Shown in pieces: positions 52,737 through 62,936 of a DNA stretch of 64,000 nucleotides. The notes under the pieces are model-generated. The model was given only the letters and a program-made list of their open reading frames with translations. It did no database searches and was not told the DNA's origin. Positions within the stretch are counted from its first letter, which is position 1; the number at the start of each line of letters is the position of its first letter. Source of the stretch: Catalimonadaceae bacterium JC749 (lineage in GTDB: Bacteria; Bacteroidota; Bacteroidia; Cytophagales; Cyclobacteriaceae). The stretch is from positions 1,116,001-1,180,000 of the forward strand of contig JAJNNC010000001.1 of the NCBI GenBank assembly GCA_021730635.1, in the 5' to 3' direction. The position numbers were made by a program, and so were the translations under genes.

Positions 52737-55700
52737 TTAATTGATTCTTTTAAAATACTCGTTTGCTTCGTTCTTGTAGTAAGGATTTAATTTAACAGGA
52801 ACTGTTTTTAATAATTCAATTTCCTGCTTCTTTGTTTTAATATATTCTTCAAAAGATTTGGATGCCTGCTTTTCATAATCACTCTTAGCAGTTTCCCCCT
52901 TACGTTCCTGATCGAGTTCTTGTTCGCGCATAGATTTTTCAACTTCCAGAAGACGAGTAAGAATCTCTTTCTGGCGTTTGATGGTTTCAGTGGTTAAACG
53001 TTTATTTACAAGATCAGATTCAGTTTCTTCCATTTGTTTGCTTAATTCATCACCCGCTCCCCCATCTCCTTCTTCGTTCATCTCTTTCATTTTTTGTAAT
53101 GCTTCCCGAATTTTTTCCTGTTGAGCTGCCAGCTTGGCCAGTTCTTCACTAAGCTGACGACCCGATTTGCCACTCTGTTTTAAATCCTGAATTTGTTGAT
53201 TGAGTTGTTTTTGAAGTTCGCCAAGGTTCATATTCTGACGGGTGTTTCCCTGTTTATTCTGAGGATTGCCCATGGCGGAAGCCATTTGTTGCTGCATCTG
53301 GCTCAGTACATCATTTAATAGAAGAGCAAGGTTATTAATTGAAGTCATAGCAAACTGCTGTTTGCTGATGGCCTTATATTGCTGCCTTTCCCGTAGCGCT
53401 TCCATGCTTTCATCCATGTGTTGATTCATCTCTTTGACTTCCCTGGTGACAAAAGATTGAATTTGAAAAACTCTCTCCGCTAGAGAAAGCAAACTGTCCT
53501 CAATGATTTGAGCATCATCTTTTAACTTGAGCTGATCTTGTGAAAGATCTACAAATCTGGGATCGTTTTGCTTTACATCCCGGAATTGTTTCATCACCTT
53601 TTCCTGGTCAAAAGAGAGGGTTAGTAGGTTGTCAAGGATATTGCGCAAATTGTCCATATTCTCCTGTAGCATTTCCATTTGCATGCTTTCTTGCATTTGC
53701 TGGAGTTTGTCGGCCATTTGCTGCATTTGCTGGGAACTCTTTTGCTGAGATTGCTGTGCTTTATTTCTTTTATTTTGATCTAATGCTTCTTTAGCTTTTT
53801 GTTGTTCCTGTTGTACATTTTGTTGTTCTTCCGACATATCCTGCATAGGATTAGGGTTGTTCAAATCCTGATTGAGCTTTTCTAAATCTTCTAACTCTTT
53901 TTGGATATCGTCAAATTTTTCATTCATTTCCTCCTGTTGCTCACTTAATTTTTCAGTAGAGTTTTCTTTGTTTTCTGTCTCTTCAGCCAGCTTTTCCTGC
54001 TCTTTAGCGTTTTCAGAAATTTCTTTTTGCAACTCATCTAACTTCATATCAAATTTCATTCGCTTGAATAGTTCAAGTGTTCTGGCAAGTTCCTCCTCCA
54101 GATTTTCTTCTTTATTACTGAGCTCACTCAGCTTCTGCTGAACTTTGTCAATATCAGATTTCTCCTCTAGCAGCTTTTGCAATTCCTCATATAACTTTTT
54201 CGTGTCTTCATCCAAAAGCTCATTGACCAGGTTTTGCAGTTGTTTGACCTGATCCTGAATTTTATCGTTTTGCTCTGAAAACTCATTTCGTTTTAAATTT
54301 TCAGTTTCACTTTGCTCTTTTAGCTCCTGTAAAGCCTTTTCTACTGCTTCTCGTTTTTTTAGAATATCCTCTAATAACTGTTTGTCCTGCCAGGTCATCT
54401 CCTTCTTTCCTTTTAATCTTTGCTCAGCCTCTTCAATCTGCTTTTGAAGCTGTTCTGCTTGCTGAACCGTCTGGCTGATTTGGGATTGTGTTTGTTCGGA
54501 AGACTTGGCTAAATTTTCTTTAATGGTCTGGCGATCTGGAACATTAAAAGTATAAACAGAAGTTTTAGTAGACTTAAAACCGTTGACAGCATCATTGTCC
54601 CAGACCCGCAGAAAATACCGGATTTTATCTCCAGGTTTTAGATTAAAGCTATCAGTTTGCCATTGGTAATAATAGCTTTGTGTATTTTGCTGAGTATTTA
54701 ATTTTAAATTTATTCTTTGATATTTCTCCTCAGCTTTAGCCTGTTCAGCATTATCTACCTGATAGTACAAGGATAAGCGGGTTAAGCCATAATCGTCAGA
54801 TATATTACCGCCCAATACTAAGAACTTATACAATGTAGTATCCTGAAATTGTTCTAAGGTAATCTTAGGATACTGATCGGGAATGACCTCTAAATGGTAC
54901 TGTATTTCCTGTTTGTTATTACTATATTGGTTTTTTAAATCAATCTGATAATTATCAGAATTCATAATTTGTTTAGCAAAAGTAAAACCTCCCTCTGTTT
55001 CCTCTTGTAGAAGTGATTTTTCATTCTTCTCTAAAAAAGTAATCCAGGCACTATCAGCGGCCAGCGCACTAAACTTCCAGGTGATCTCAGTGCCTTGTGG
55101 GACTTGCAAATTACCTACATTACTCAATCGACTATCTTCTTTGTTCAGATAAGCCGGGTAGTTAAGAAAAACACTAAAATTCTTTAAGTTAGGCCGATCC
55201 ACAACAGTTATATCATAAGTTTCAGACGTAAAACCGGCAGCCTCAATGGTAAACGAGGTATTATGCTGGATACTTTGAAAATTATATTGAAACAACCCTT
55301 CTTCATCAGGGGCCATCCGAAATCTACGCTCAGCAGAATTGATATATACTTTGTCTGGAATAGCGGATCCTTGAATAGACAAAGAAACCGGAAAGTCCTC
55401 GTTTCTGAAAGCAATAAGCTGTTGATTTTGGAGATGGAAGGTGAAGGGCATTACAGGCTTATACTCACGATTAAAATTAACAATTCTCTCCGTCCCTTCT
55501 GAAAAAAGCTGGGGAATAAAAATCAAAAGAAGCAATGAAATAATGGCAGGAAAAAACAAATACTTAAGGAAACGATAATTGTTTTTTAGATCTATGGCAA
55601 GAGGAAAAGAGACAACAGAGATCTGCTGAGATTTTTGTGCGATACTAGCACTAATCAGGGCATTGTTAAAGGTAATATTTTTCTGAAGCTGTAATACATT

Positions 55701-56039
55701 CAGCAGTTTATCTTTCACTTCAGGAAAATATCTGCCAATTTGGCGAGCAGCTTCTTCATCACTGATCTGACGACTATTACTACTAATCTTAATAACAGGA
55801 TCAATAATCCAAAGGAATAAAAAGACTAAAAAAAGTAAGATAAAAGAAAATAGGAAAAAGCCTCTCCATAATGAATTCAAATGAACAGTATATTCAATAG
55901 AATTCAGTAGCAGATAAACCGTAAGCAGTATCGCTCCAAAGAAAATACCACCTTTCAGAAGTTTATTTAAGTAGTATTTTCTTTTGTAAGACCTAAGTTG
56001 CGAAATAATGTGGCCAAAATTTTTATCATCAGAAGCCAT
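52737..56039 (-). CDS. DUF4175 family membrane coiled-coil protein
   Basis: A 1,100-residue protein. Two N-terminal helices (about 27-47 and 58-78) and a third near 160-180 give an inner-membrane anchor. A beta-rich region with Ig-like strands (residues ~200-510) follows, and then a Glu/Gln/Lys-rich coiled coil from about 515 to 1050, with Met/Gln-rich segments (QQSQQKSSQQMQQMADKLQQ). This is the DUF4175 architecture. Its job is unknown, but long membrane-anchored coiled coils often organise the envelope or chromosome. It heads the run to RsbW, ybeY and mnmG, with a divergent or unlinked exonuclease gene upstream. Confidence 0.9.
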   Translation of the reverse strand: MASDDKNFGHIISQLRSYKRKYYLNKLLKGGIFFGAILLTVYLLLNSIEYTVHLNSLWRGFFLFSFILLFLVFLFLWIIDPVIKISSNSRQISDEEAARQIGRYFPEVKDKLLNVLQLQKNITFNNALISASIAQKSQQISVVSFPLAIDLKNNYRFLKYLFFPAIISLLLLIFIPQLFSEGTERIVNFNREYKPVMPFTFHLQNQQLIAFRNEDFPVSLSIQGSAIPDKVYINSAERRFRMAPDEEGLFQYNFQSIQHNTSFTIEAAGFTSETYDITVVDRPNLKNFSVFLNYPAYLNKEDSRLSNVGNLQVPQGTEITWKFSALAADSAWITFLEKNEKSLLQEETEGGFTFAKQIMNSDNYQIDLKNQYSNNKQEIQYHLEVIPDQYPKITLEQFQDTTLYKFLVLGGNISDDYGLTRLSLYYQVDNAEQAKAEEKYQRINLKLNTQQNTQSYYYQWQTDSFNLKPGDKIRYFLRVWDNDAVNGFKSTKTSVYTFNVPDRQTIKENLAKSSEQTQSQISQTVQQAEQLQKQIEEAEQRLKGKKEMTWQDKQLLEDILKKREAVEKALQELKEQSETENLKRNEFSEQNDKIQDQVKQLQNLVNELLDEDTKKLYEELQKLLEEKSDIDKVQQKLSELSNKEENLEEELARTLELFKRMKFDMKLDELQKEISENAKEQEKLAEETENKENSTEKLSEQQEEMNEKFDDIQKELEDLEKLNQDLNNPNPMQDMSEEQQNVQQEQQKAKEALDQNKRNKAQQSQQKSSQQMQQMADKLQQMQESMQMEMLQENMDNLRNILDNLLTLSFDQEKVMKQFRDVKQNDPRFVDLSQDQLKLKDDAQIIEDSLLSLAERVFQIQSFVTREVKEMNQHMDESMEALRERQQYKAISKQQFAMTSINNLALLLNDVLSQMQQQMASAMGNPQNKQGNTRQNMNLGELQKQLNQQIQDLKQSGKSGRQLSEELAKLAAQQEKIREALQKMKEMNEEGDGGAGDELSKQMEETESDLVNKRLTTETIKRQKEILTRLLEVEKSMREQELDQERKGETAKSDYEKQASKSFEEYIKTKKQEIELLKTVPVKLNPYYKNEANEYFKRIN

Positions 56040-56137
56040 AATCCAAACTTTTAAATGAACAAAAAGTATTTGAATCTAAATGAGAATAGTCTGCCAGAAA
56101 ACCAGATTTTATCAAGTAGTATTACATCAATATGAAT

Positions 56138-56902
56138 TTAACGAATTTCTAACAGAACAGGACAATGGTCGGAATGCTTTACATAATTTAGAATTCTGGC
56201 ATCTACAATTTGATCTCTCATTGAATTTGTTGCTAAATGATAATCAATACGCCAACCTAAATTTTTTTCCCTGGCTCTTGCCCTGTAACTCCACCAACTG
56301 TATTGCTGGGAAGTCTGATTAAAATAACGAAAAGTATCAATAAAACCTATAGAAAGAAATTGAGACATCCACTCCCTTTCTTCTGGTAAGAATCCGGAAG
56401 AGTTTTTATTTCTAACAGGATCGTGAATGTCAATAGGCTGATGACAAATATTAAAATCCCCGCAAATAATAAGTTGAGGAAAATCAATCAATAGTTGTTG
56501 AATATAAACGCTAAAATCTGAAAGCCATTGCATCTTAAAATCCTGACGTAACTCCCCCGTGGTGCCGGAAGGCATATAGACGTTTAATAAAGAAAAATTT
56601 TCAAAATCAGCTCGAATAATTCTTCCTTCGCAGTCATATCGATTAATACCGCAACCATATTCAATATGCATGGGTTCGGTTTTTGATAAAATAGATACAC
56701 CGCTATACCCCTTCCTGCTACTGGCATCCATCCAAAAAGAATAATAGCCAGCTTTTTTGAAAGCCGTTAAATCCAACTGATTAACTTGTGCTTTGGTTTC
56801 CTGCAGGCAAACCATATCAGGATTTTCTTCTGCTAACCATTGAAAAAAACCTTTGCTGATAGCGGCTCTTATCCCATTGACATTGTATGAAACAATCTTC
56901 AT
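56138..56902 (-). CDS. xth: Exodeoxyribonuclease III / AP endonuclease
   Basis: A 254-residue base-excision-repair nuclease. Motifs are KIVSYNVNGIRAA at the N-terminus, VCLQETKAQ with the catalytic Glu, YSGVSILSKTEP, LNVYMPSGTT, the active-site ICGDFNICHQPIDIHDP, WRIDYHLAT and KHSDHCPVLLE with the terminal His. All metal and catalytic residues are visible. It lies 2 bp after the stop of a small conserved gene and 98 bp from DUF4175. Confidence 0.96.
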   Translation of the reverse strand: MKIVSYNVNGIRAAISKGFFQWLAEENPDMVCLQETKAQVNQLDLTAFKKAGYYSFWMDASSRKGYSGVSILSKTEPMHIEYGCGINRYDCEGRIIRADFENFSLLNVYMPSGTTGELRQDFKMQWLSDFSVYIQQLLIDFPQLIICGDFNICHQPIDIHDPVRNKNSSGFLPEEREWMSQFLSIGFIDTFRYFNQTSQQYSWWSYRARAREKNLGWRIDYHLATNSMRDQIVDARILNYVKHSDHCPVLLEIR

Positions 56903-56904
56903 AT

Positions 56905-57264
56905 TTAAATATTAAAGCTTAGCTCCTGATTGAAGTAATCGATAATATGCATTTTGAGAAGCTTTTCTTGTTCTAAAAGGTCAAAATGAGGTAATTTTTT
57001 TATAAGTTTCCAATGAGGCCAGCCATCCTGATCAAGCCCCTCCAATTGGTAAAAACCAGAATAGGACAAGACTTTACAGATAGCTATATGCATCAAATCT
57101 TGTTTTTCTTCTTTGGAAAAATGCTGATGTCCTTTCCCTAATTCTTGAACCCCAATAAGAAACAGAACTGCATTTAGATCTTTGGGTTTTTTACCAACGA
57201 TTTCTTCAAGATTAAGCTGTAATTGGTGCCATCTTCTTTGAAGTTCAAGGTCTTTCTTATACAT
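56905..57264 (-). CDS. Conserved hypothetical protein, 119 residues
   Basis: A soluble protein, predicted mostly helical, with landmarks NAVLFLIGVQELGKG and KEEKQDLMHIAICKVLS, and an aromatic stretch DQDGWPHWKLIKKLP. No catalytic motif or known domain is recognised. I believe similar short genes are found beside exonuclease III in related bacteria, but I cannot confirm this here. It has 2 bp to xth, so the two are co-transcribed. It is divergent from comF. Confidence 0.6.
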   Translation of the reverse strand: MYKKDLELQRRWHQLQLNLEEIVGKKPKDLNAVLFLIGVQELGKGHQHFSKEEKQDLMHIAICKVLSYSGFYQLEGLDQDGWPHWKLIKKLPHFDLLEQEKLLKMHIIDYFNQELSFNI

Positions 57265-57362
57265 ATGCTAATAAAGTTACGCTAGTGTTTTTTATGGGTA
57301 ATTTCTTCGGGGCGACAACAAATTTATTAACAATTTATGTCCCAAACGTGCCCGGACTAAGT

Positions 57363-58040
57363 ATGATAAAGGACTTCCTAGACCTTCTTTTCCCAAGGTG
57401 TTGTATTCTAACGAATATGCCATTGGCCAAAGGAGAAAATCTCGTCTCAACCCACTGTATGCGTCAATTACCAAAATACGACTTGTCTGAGCTTAATGAA
57501 AGCTTGCACAAAAGGTTTTACGGATTAGTAACGATAAAACACGCTTTCGCATACTATAAATTTTCAAAAAATAGCAAAGTTCAGAAACTTCTGCATTTCT
57601 TAAAATATAAAAATTGTCCGGAGCTTGGCGAAATAGCTGCCAAATGGTTTGCCCTAGACTTATCAGCAGAAGGGTTTGGTGAAGACTTTGATATCATTAT
57701 TCCAGTACCTTTGCATAGAATGAAACAGCGTAAGAGAGGTTACAATCAATGCGATGACATTGCCAAAGGATTGTCTACCGTATTTCAGATTCCCTGGTCA
57801 GACCAAGTATTAGAAAAAAAACAAAATACACAGACCCAGACTAAGAAAAGTCGTTTAGAACGATACGAAAATGCATCTTCAGTATATGGTATCCGCCATA
57901 TGGAATTAATTAAAGGTAAAAGGATTTTGCTTATAGATGATGTGATAACTACAGGAGCTACTATAGGCGCTTGCGCCCATCTCCTATTGAAAAGCGGTTG
58001 CCTGGAAGTAAGCATAGCAGCACTGGCTTCTCCAGAATAA
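57363..58040 (+). CDS. ComF-family phosphoribosyltransferase-like protein
   Basis: A 225-residue protein with a type I phosphoribosyltransferase fold: PRPP loop ILLIDDVITTGATIGA, IIPVPLHRMKQRKRGYNQ and the flexible loop KNTQTQTKKSRLERYENA region. ComF proteins act in natural DNA uptake or recombination; the precise chemistry is unresolved. The N-terminal zinc ribbon appears eroded, with C14 and C32 kept but the partner cysteines replaced. The ATG at 57363 gives the family start MIKDFLDLLFPR. A longer frame from 57285 adds a segment I consider upstream DNA. Confidence 0.85.
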   Translation: MIKDFLDLLFPRCCILTNMPLAKGENLVSTHCMRQLPKYDLSELNESLHKRFYGLVTIKHAFAYYKFSKNSKVQKLLHFLKYKNCPELGEIAAKWFALDLSAEGFGEDFDIIIPVPLHRMKQRKRGYNQCDDIAKGLSTVFQIPWSDQVLEKKQNTQTQTKKSRLERYENASSVYGIRHMELIKGKRILLIDDVITTGATIGACAHLLLKSGCLEVSIAALASPE

Positions 58041-58044
58041 AAAA

Positions 58045-58067
58045 AGCCTGGTAGAAACTACCAGGCT
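58045..58067 (-). terminator. Rho-independent terminator of gldJ
   Basis: A ten-base perfect stem AGCCTGGTAG (58045-58054) / CTACCAGGCT (58058-58067) with an AAA loop. On the minus strand it runs into TTTTTTTATTC, ending the gldJ transcript; the T tract overlaps the comF stop. Confidence 0.9.
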
Positions 58068-58094
58068 CAAAACTATCATGACACATCATCAAAA

Positions 58095-59309
58095 TTAGTA
58101 GTTGGTGCCGGCACGGATCATAGCACATCTAAATCCAATGGTAGCCGTAGAAGAATCCTGTTCTAAGTACCGGCGCGTTCCAGGAGAAAGCCAATAGGCA
58201 ACATCGGCCCAAGACCCTCCTTTGAATACTCTTAATTCATTAGTAATTAAAGAGTTATATTCTCCTTGATACCTTGGAAATTTCTCACTATCATAATTTT
58301 CTTCAGGGTCTATAGTGCCATCCCTACGAATAGGGTTGAGATCGTTAAAATCCTGGAAAGATAATGGTCTGTATACGTCTAAAACCCATTCATTTACATT
58401 GCCTGCCATGTTATAAAGACCAAAATCATTGGGTGGATATTCATAAATGTAATCGGTAATCATAGCGCCGTCGTTAAGCTTACCGGCGATACCTGCATAG
58501 TCTCCCCTACCCCTTTTAAAGTTGGCCAAAAAATAGCCCATTTGTTTTCCGTAAGGATTTCGGGTAGCGTGGCCATCCCAAGGATAAATTCTTTGGTTAG
58601 TATGGTTTTCATCCAAATATTGGGTGCCGATCATTGCTTTAGCAGCATATTCCCATTCAGCTTCGGTTGGCAATCTGAAATCTGGCAATACCACACCTGT
58701 CTCTAAAGGTATACGTCCTCCTTCAGGAACACTGGATTCTAAACCAGATTCTTCAGCTAATTTCTCATTCACCACAGCTGTTCTCCATTTGCAATAATCA
58801 TTAGCCTGAACCCAGCTAACACCTACAACAGGAAAATAACGGAATCCTGGATATCGAAGATAATGATCTTCATAAGGATCATTGAAGGCTAATTCACGTC
58901 GCCATACAAGAGTATCCGGAAGAGCAGAGCGATAAAATTCAGTAGTTGAGTCTTGCTTAATATCAAACAGATACTCGAGCCAGTGTATGTTAGCCACTTC
59001 TGTTTGATCCATGTAGAATGAAGCTACAGTGACAGTTCGCTCCAAATTATCGCGGGTTCCCATCAAATCTTCTTCAAAACTACCCATCACAAAACGTCCA
59101 CCTTCAATATAAACCATGTCAGGTGCATCAGGTTGCCCATTGTATTCGTCTACAGTAAAATTACCTTCAACGTTGTATTCAATACCCGTTTTACTACTTG
59201 ACTGACCGGGATTAACACTAGTAGGGTGGCTCTTGCTGCAGGAGGATAGGATAGCAGCAGATAACACAAGCAGAAAAGCGCTTTCGCCCAGTTTGAAAAT
59301 TTTCGTCAT
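58095..59309 (-). CDS. gldJ: Gliding-motility-type lipoprotein GldJ (SUMF1 fold)
   Basis: A 404-residue lipoprotein (C24 in AAILSSC) with a formylglycine-generating-enzyme (SUMF1) fold used structurally. Landmarks are DMVYIEGGRFVMGSFEED, SFYMDQTEVANIHWLEYLFD, PDTLVWRRELAFNDPYEDHY, FPVVGVSWVQANDYCKWRT, RLPTEAEWEYAAKAM, MAGNVNEWVLDVYRP and the closing FKGGSWADVAYWL and IGFRCAMI. The block SFYMDQTEVANIHWLEYL is the GldJ-type signature, distinguishing it from GldK. GldJ is needed for gliding and type IX secretion in Flavobacterium. The other gld genes are not in the window. The presence of GldJ predicts a type IX secretion system. Confidence 0.88.
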   Translation of the reverse strand: MTKIFKLGESAFLLVLSAAILSSCSKSHPTSVNPGQSSSKTGIEYNVEGNFTVDEYNGQPDAPDMVYIEGGRFVMGSFEEDLMGTRDNLERTVTVASFYMDQTEVANIHWLEYLFDIKQDSTTEFYRSALPDTLVWRRELAFNDPYEDHYLRYPGFRYFPVVGVSWVQANDYCKWRTAVVNEKLAEESGLESSVPEGGRIPLETGVVLPDFRLPTEAEWEYAAKAMIGTQYLDENHTNQRIYPWDGHATRNPYGKQMGYFLANFKRGRGDYAGIAGKLNDGAMITDYIYEYPPNDFGLYNMAGNVNEWVLDVYRPLSFQDFNDLNPIRRDGTIDPEENYDSEKFPRYQGEYNSLITNELRVFKGGSWADVAYWLSPGTRRYLEQDSSTATIGFRCAMIRAGTNY

Positions 59310-59387
59310 AACCTGTTTTATTTAAATAAAATCACAGACAAGTACATTGCAGGTACCAGCCTGATTATCAGAACGCTAATTTGTACA

Positions 59388-59395
59388 CAAATATA
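59388..59395 (-). promoter_or_regulatory. Possible -7 element of gldJ
   Basis: TATATTTG on the minus strand, a perfect TAnnTTTG element, about 79 bp upstream of the gldJ start. A TTTG at the usual -33 spacing is not seen, so this is a weak candidate. Confidence 0.35.
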
Positions 59396-59533
59396 AAGTA
59401 ATAATAGCAAATTCTATAAGGAATTATATTGATGTAAGTAAAAATATAAAATAATTTAGAATTGCTTTATTAATATCTTTGCCATTGTAACGCTACAAAT
59501 TTGAACAAAAGTATAATGGCTATACAAAATTTT

Positions 59534-62500
59534 CTAAGATTGGAGCATTTGATCCAATACGTGATTTGCAGTATAAACGTCTTCTATATTATTGACAGAC
59601 AAAATAAGTCTTTTTTTAGTTTCTTTCATCTGGCATCTTTTGGGGTGTGACTTGACAAACTGAAGAATTTTTCCAAAAGTTTCTGAATTAAAGTATTCTT
59701 GGTTTTCAGAGCTGATAAAATAACACTTCATACCACCATTTTTTAATGTCAGTTTTTCAAAACCCAGATTCTCTGCTTTCCATCGGAGCCTAACAGTAGC
59801 TATCAAAACAAGAACTTGTTCGGGTATGGGGCCGAAGCGATCTTCTAGCATGCCAATAAAACTATCTAGCTCTTGTTCATTGCTGATATTGTCTAGTTGT
59901 GAGTATAAGCGTAATCTTTCTGTAGTGCTTGATACATACTCTTCAGGAATTAATATTTCAAGATCTGTCTCAATTGAGCAATCCCGAACAAGAGGTCTGG
60001 TAATCTCACTTAAATCACGGGTAAAAAGGTCTTTAAAGTCAGTTTCTTTTAGTTCCTGTACAGCTTCATCTAAAATTTTATGGTACATGTCAAATCCCAA
60101 ATCTGAAATAAATCCACTTTGTTCAGCACCTAGCAGATTACCAGCACCACGAATATCCAAATCCCGCATAGCTACTTTGAATCCATCACCCAACTCTGAA
60201 AATTCCTCCAACGTGGCCAGTCTTTTGCGGGCATCAGCCGTTAAGCCAATAGTGGGAGGCGTTATTAAGTAACAGAATGCTTTACGGTTAGACCTTCCAA
60301 CTCTCCCACGCATCTGATGAAGGTCAGAAAGGCCAAACATATGGGCGTTGTTGATGAGGATCGTATTAGCATTAGGGATATCGAGACCTGATTCTATAAT
60401 ATTTGTGGAAACCAGCACATCATATTCTCCTTGGATGAACTTAAGCATGGTCTTTTCTAACCTGTCACCATCCATCTGTCCATGTGCTACTGCTACTCGA
60501 GCCTCAGGAACCAATCTTAGGACAATATTAGCTACTTGTTCTATGTCATTGACCCGGTTATGAACAAAAAAAACCTGCCCTCCTCTTCTAATTTCAAAAC
60601 TAATCGCATCACGGATAAATGACTCATCAAATGTACGTAATTCGGTTGTGACAGGGCGGCGATTAGGTGGAGGAGTGGCTATAATACTAAGGTCTCTGGC
60701 ACCCATCAGGGAAAAATGTAAGGTTCTGGGAATAGGTGTGGCGGTCAGGGTAAGCACATCCACATTTATTCGCATTTCTTTTAACCTTTCCTTTACTTTT
60801 ACTCCAAACTTTTGTTCTTCATCTACGATAAGAATGCCTAAATCCTTGAAAACTACATCTTTGTTAACAATGCGATGGGTTCCGATTAAAATGTTTACTT
60901 TGTTTTCCTTGACCTCTGTTAATATCCTTTTAATTTCTTTACTGGATTTGAACCGGTTGATGTATTCAATGGTGATTGGAAAATCAGATAACCGATCCTT
61001 AAATGTCTGATAATGTTGCATAGCCAAAATAGTAGTAGGTACCAGCACGGCTACTTGTTTTCCATCAGTAACAGATTTAAAGGCAGCACGAATAGCAACT
61101 TCAGTTTTGCCAAAGCCTACATCGCCACAAATTAGTCGATCCATGGGATGTGGTTGTTCCATATCAGCTTTAACATCAGTGGTAGCCCTGGCCTGATCGG
61201 GAGTATCCTCATATATAAATGAAGATTCCAGTTCGGCCTGTAAAAAACTATCCTGACTAAATGCGTAGCCAGGTGTGGATTTGCGTTTAGCATACAACTC
61301 TATCAGGTCTTTGGCGATGTCTTTGACTTTACTTTTAGCTCGCTTCTTTTTGTTTTCCCAATCAGGAGAGCCCAGTTTGCTAATGAGGGGTGGGGCATCT
61401 TCTTTGCCACTGTATTTAGAAATCTTATGCAAAGCGTGAATGCTTACATACAACAGATCGTCATCTCTATATACAAGCCGAATGGCCTCCTGTTCTCTTC
61501 CACCTACCTCTACTTTCTCCAAACCAGCAAAACGTCCTACACCATGGTCTATATGCACCACATAATCTCCTGTTTTCAGAGATCGTAACTCTTTTAAGGT
61601 AATAGCTTTAGATTTTGATGAGCTGGTTTTAAGCTTATAGCGATGAAAACGGTCAAACAATTGGTGATCCGTATAGCATACAACTTTTAAAGATTTATCC
61701 ACAAAACCCTGACGCAATGAAACATAGAGTGGGTCAAAATGTATAGAAGGATCCAGTTCATCAAAGATGGTTCTTAATCTTTCAATTTGTTGCTCAGAAT
61801 CGGAAGAGATTAATATTTGAAAGCCATGGGTGATATTTTGTTTGAGATTTTCTGCGAGCAACTCAAAATTCTTGTTAAAAGAGGGCTGTGGTTCACTATC
61901 AAAGGAAAAAATATGAGGAGTATTAGTATAAAACCTATTGCCAAATTCAATTTTAGTGAACTCATCCAAATGGGATAAAAAACTCACTTTAGTCTCATAA
62001 AGCGCTTCCGGGCTCAATACAATTTGCGTATTGCCTGATGCTGCCATCACCGTATCAAAACTTTTCTGAGCTTTCTGATAGAGCGCTTCCAATGTATCAG
62101 TCGTTTGCTGTATATCTTTAAACCAGATACAAGTATTGGAAGAAGACAAAAAGTCTAAAAAAGATTGCCTTTCTTCCTCCAAAACTCGGGTTTGGACGTC
62201 AGGGATGATGCTGATTCGTTTTAAAGGATCTTGTGAAAGCTGGCTGGCTGGATCAAAAGTACGAATACTTTCCACTTCATCTCCAAATAACTCTACCCGA
62301 TAGGGAATATCATGAGCGAAGGAGTAAATGTCAATAATCCCTCCTCTGACAGCAAACTGACCAGGTTCGTATACAAAATCAACTTTCTCAAAGTCATACG
62401 AAATTAACAACTCATTTAAAAACTGAGCATTAACCTGTTCTCCTATCTGTAGAGAAAATGTATTTTGCTGAAGTTCTTTCTTGCTGACTACTTTTTCTGA

Positions 62501-62914
62501 AAGAGCGTCGGGATAAGTAATGATAAGCTCGCCTTTTTGTGTAGGATTACTAAGAATATTCAGTATTTCAGCACGCCTCAATACATTGGCATTCTCTGTT
62601 TCTTCAAATTGATATGGTCTTTTGTAAGAGGTAGGAAAGAGATAAATCTCACGGTCAGCATTTAAATTTTGCAAATCATTCTGAAAATAGGCCGCCTCTT
62701 CTTTGTCAGCCAGCACAAAAATATGATTCTGGCGATCAATTTGGTAAATGGCAGCACTAAGAAATGCATCCATACTACCCACCAATCCCCGGAGTTGTAA
62801 GGTAGCACCTTTGGTATTTTTAATCTGATTTGCTACAGCCTGAACGAAACTATCTTCAGCATATTGAGCAACTAACTCTTCAGTTCGCAAAGCAATAAAT
62901 TTATGAATAAACAA
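59534..62914 (-). CDS. mfd: Transcription-repair coupling factor Mfd
   Basis: A 1,126-residue superfamily 2 translocase that removes stalled RNA polymerase and recruits UvrA. Domains in order: UvrB-homology region (about 1-380), the RNA-polymerase-interacting CarD-like module (GDYVVHIDHGVGRFAGLEKV), Walker A DVGFGKTEVAIRAAFK (K603), DEEQKFGVKVKERLK, LTATPIPRTLHFSLMGARDL, GQMDGDRLEKTML and QMRGRVGRSNRKAFCYL, with a C-terminal TRCF domain. All helicase motifs look intact. It lies between gldJ and a divergent oxidase gene. The start codon at 62914 is the first in-frame ATG. Confidence 0.97.
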   Translation of the reverse strand: MFIHKFIALRTEELVAQYAEDSFVQAVANQIKNTKGATLQLRGLVGSMDAFLSAAIYQIDRQNHIFVLADKEEAAYFQNDLQNLNADREIYLFPTSYKRPYQFEETENANVLRRAEILNILSNPTQKGELIITYPDALSEKVVSKKELQQNTFSLQIGEQVNAQFLNELLISYDFEKVDFVYEPGQFAVRGGIIDIYSFAHDIPYRVELFGDEVESIRTFDPASQLSQDPLKRISIIPDVQTRVLEEERQSFLDFLSSSNTCIWFKDIQQTTDTLEALYQKAQKSFDTVMAASGNTQIVLSPEALYETKVSFLSHLDEFTKIEFGNRFYTNTPHIFSFDSEPQPSFNKNFELLAENLKQNITHGFQILISSDSEQQIERLRTIFDELDPSIHFDPLYVSLRQGFVDKSLKVVCYTDHQLFDRFHRYKLKTSSSKSKAITLKELRSLKTGDYVVHIDHGVGRFAGLEKVEVGGREQEAIRLVYRDDDLLYVSIHALHKISKYSGKEDAPPLISKLGSPDWENKKKRAKSKVKDIAKDLIELYAKRKSTPGYAFSQDSFLQAELESSFIYEDTPDQARATTDVKADMEQPHPMDRLICGDVGFGKTEVAIRAAFKSVTDGKQVAVLVPTTILAMQHYQTFKDRLSDFPITIEYINRFKSSKEIKRILTEVKENKVNILIGTHRIVNKDVVFKDLGILIVDEEQKFGVKVKERLKEMRINVDVLTLTATPIPRTLHFSLMGARDLSIIATPPPNRRPVTTELRTFDESFIRDAISFEIRRGGQVFFVHNRVNDIEQVANIVLRLVPEARVAVAHGQMDGDRLEKTMLKFIQGEYDVLVSTNIIESGLDIPNANTILINNAHMFGLSDLHQMRGRVGRSNRKAFCYLITPPTIGLTADARKRLATLEEFSELGDGFKVAMRDLDIRGAGNLLGAEQSGFISDLGFDMYHKILDEAVQELKETDFKDLFTRDLSEITRPLVRDCSIETDLEILIPEEYVSSTTERLRLYSQLDNISNEQELDSFIGMLEDRFGPIPEQVLVLIATVRLRWKAENLGFEKLTLKNGGMKCYFISSENQEYFNSETFGKILQFVKSHPKRCQMKETKKRLILSVNNIEDVYTANHVLDQMLQS

Positions 62915-62936
62915 TTGGATTAGATATCAGGTATAT

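Noticed and set aside
59474-59481. TATCTTTG promoter-like element on the plus strand
   Set aside because: No plus-strand gene follows for 3.5 kb, and no -33 element is correctly spaced, so it is treated as chance.
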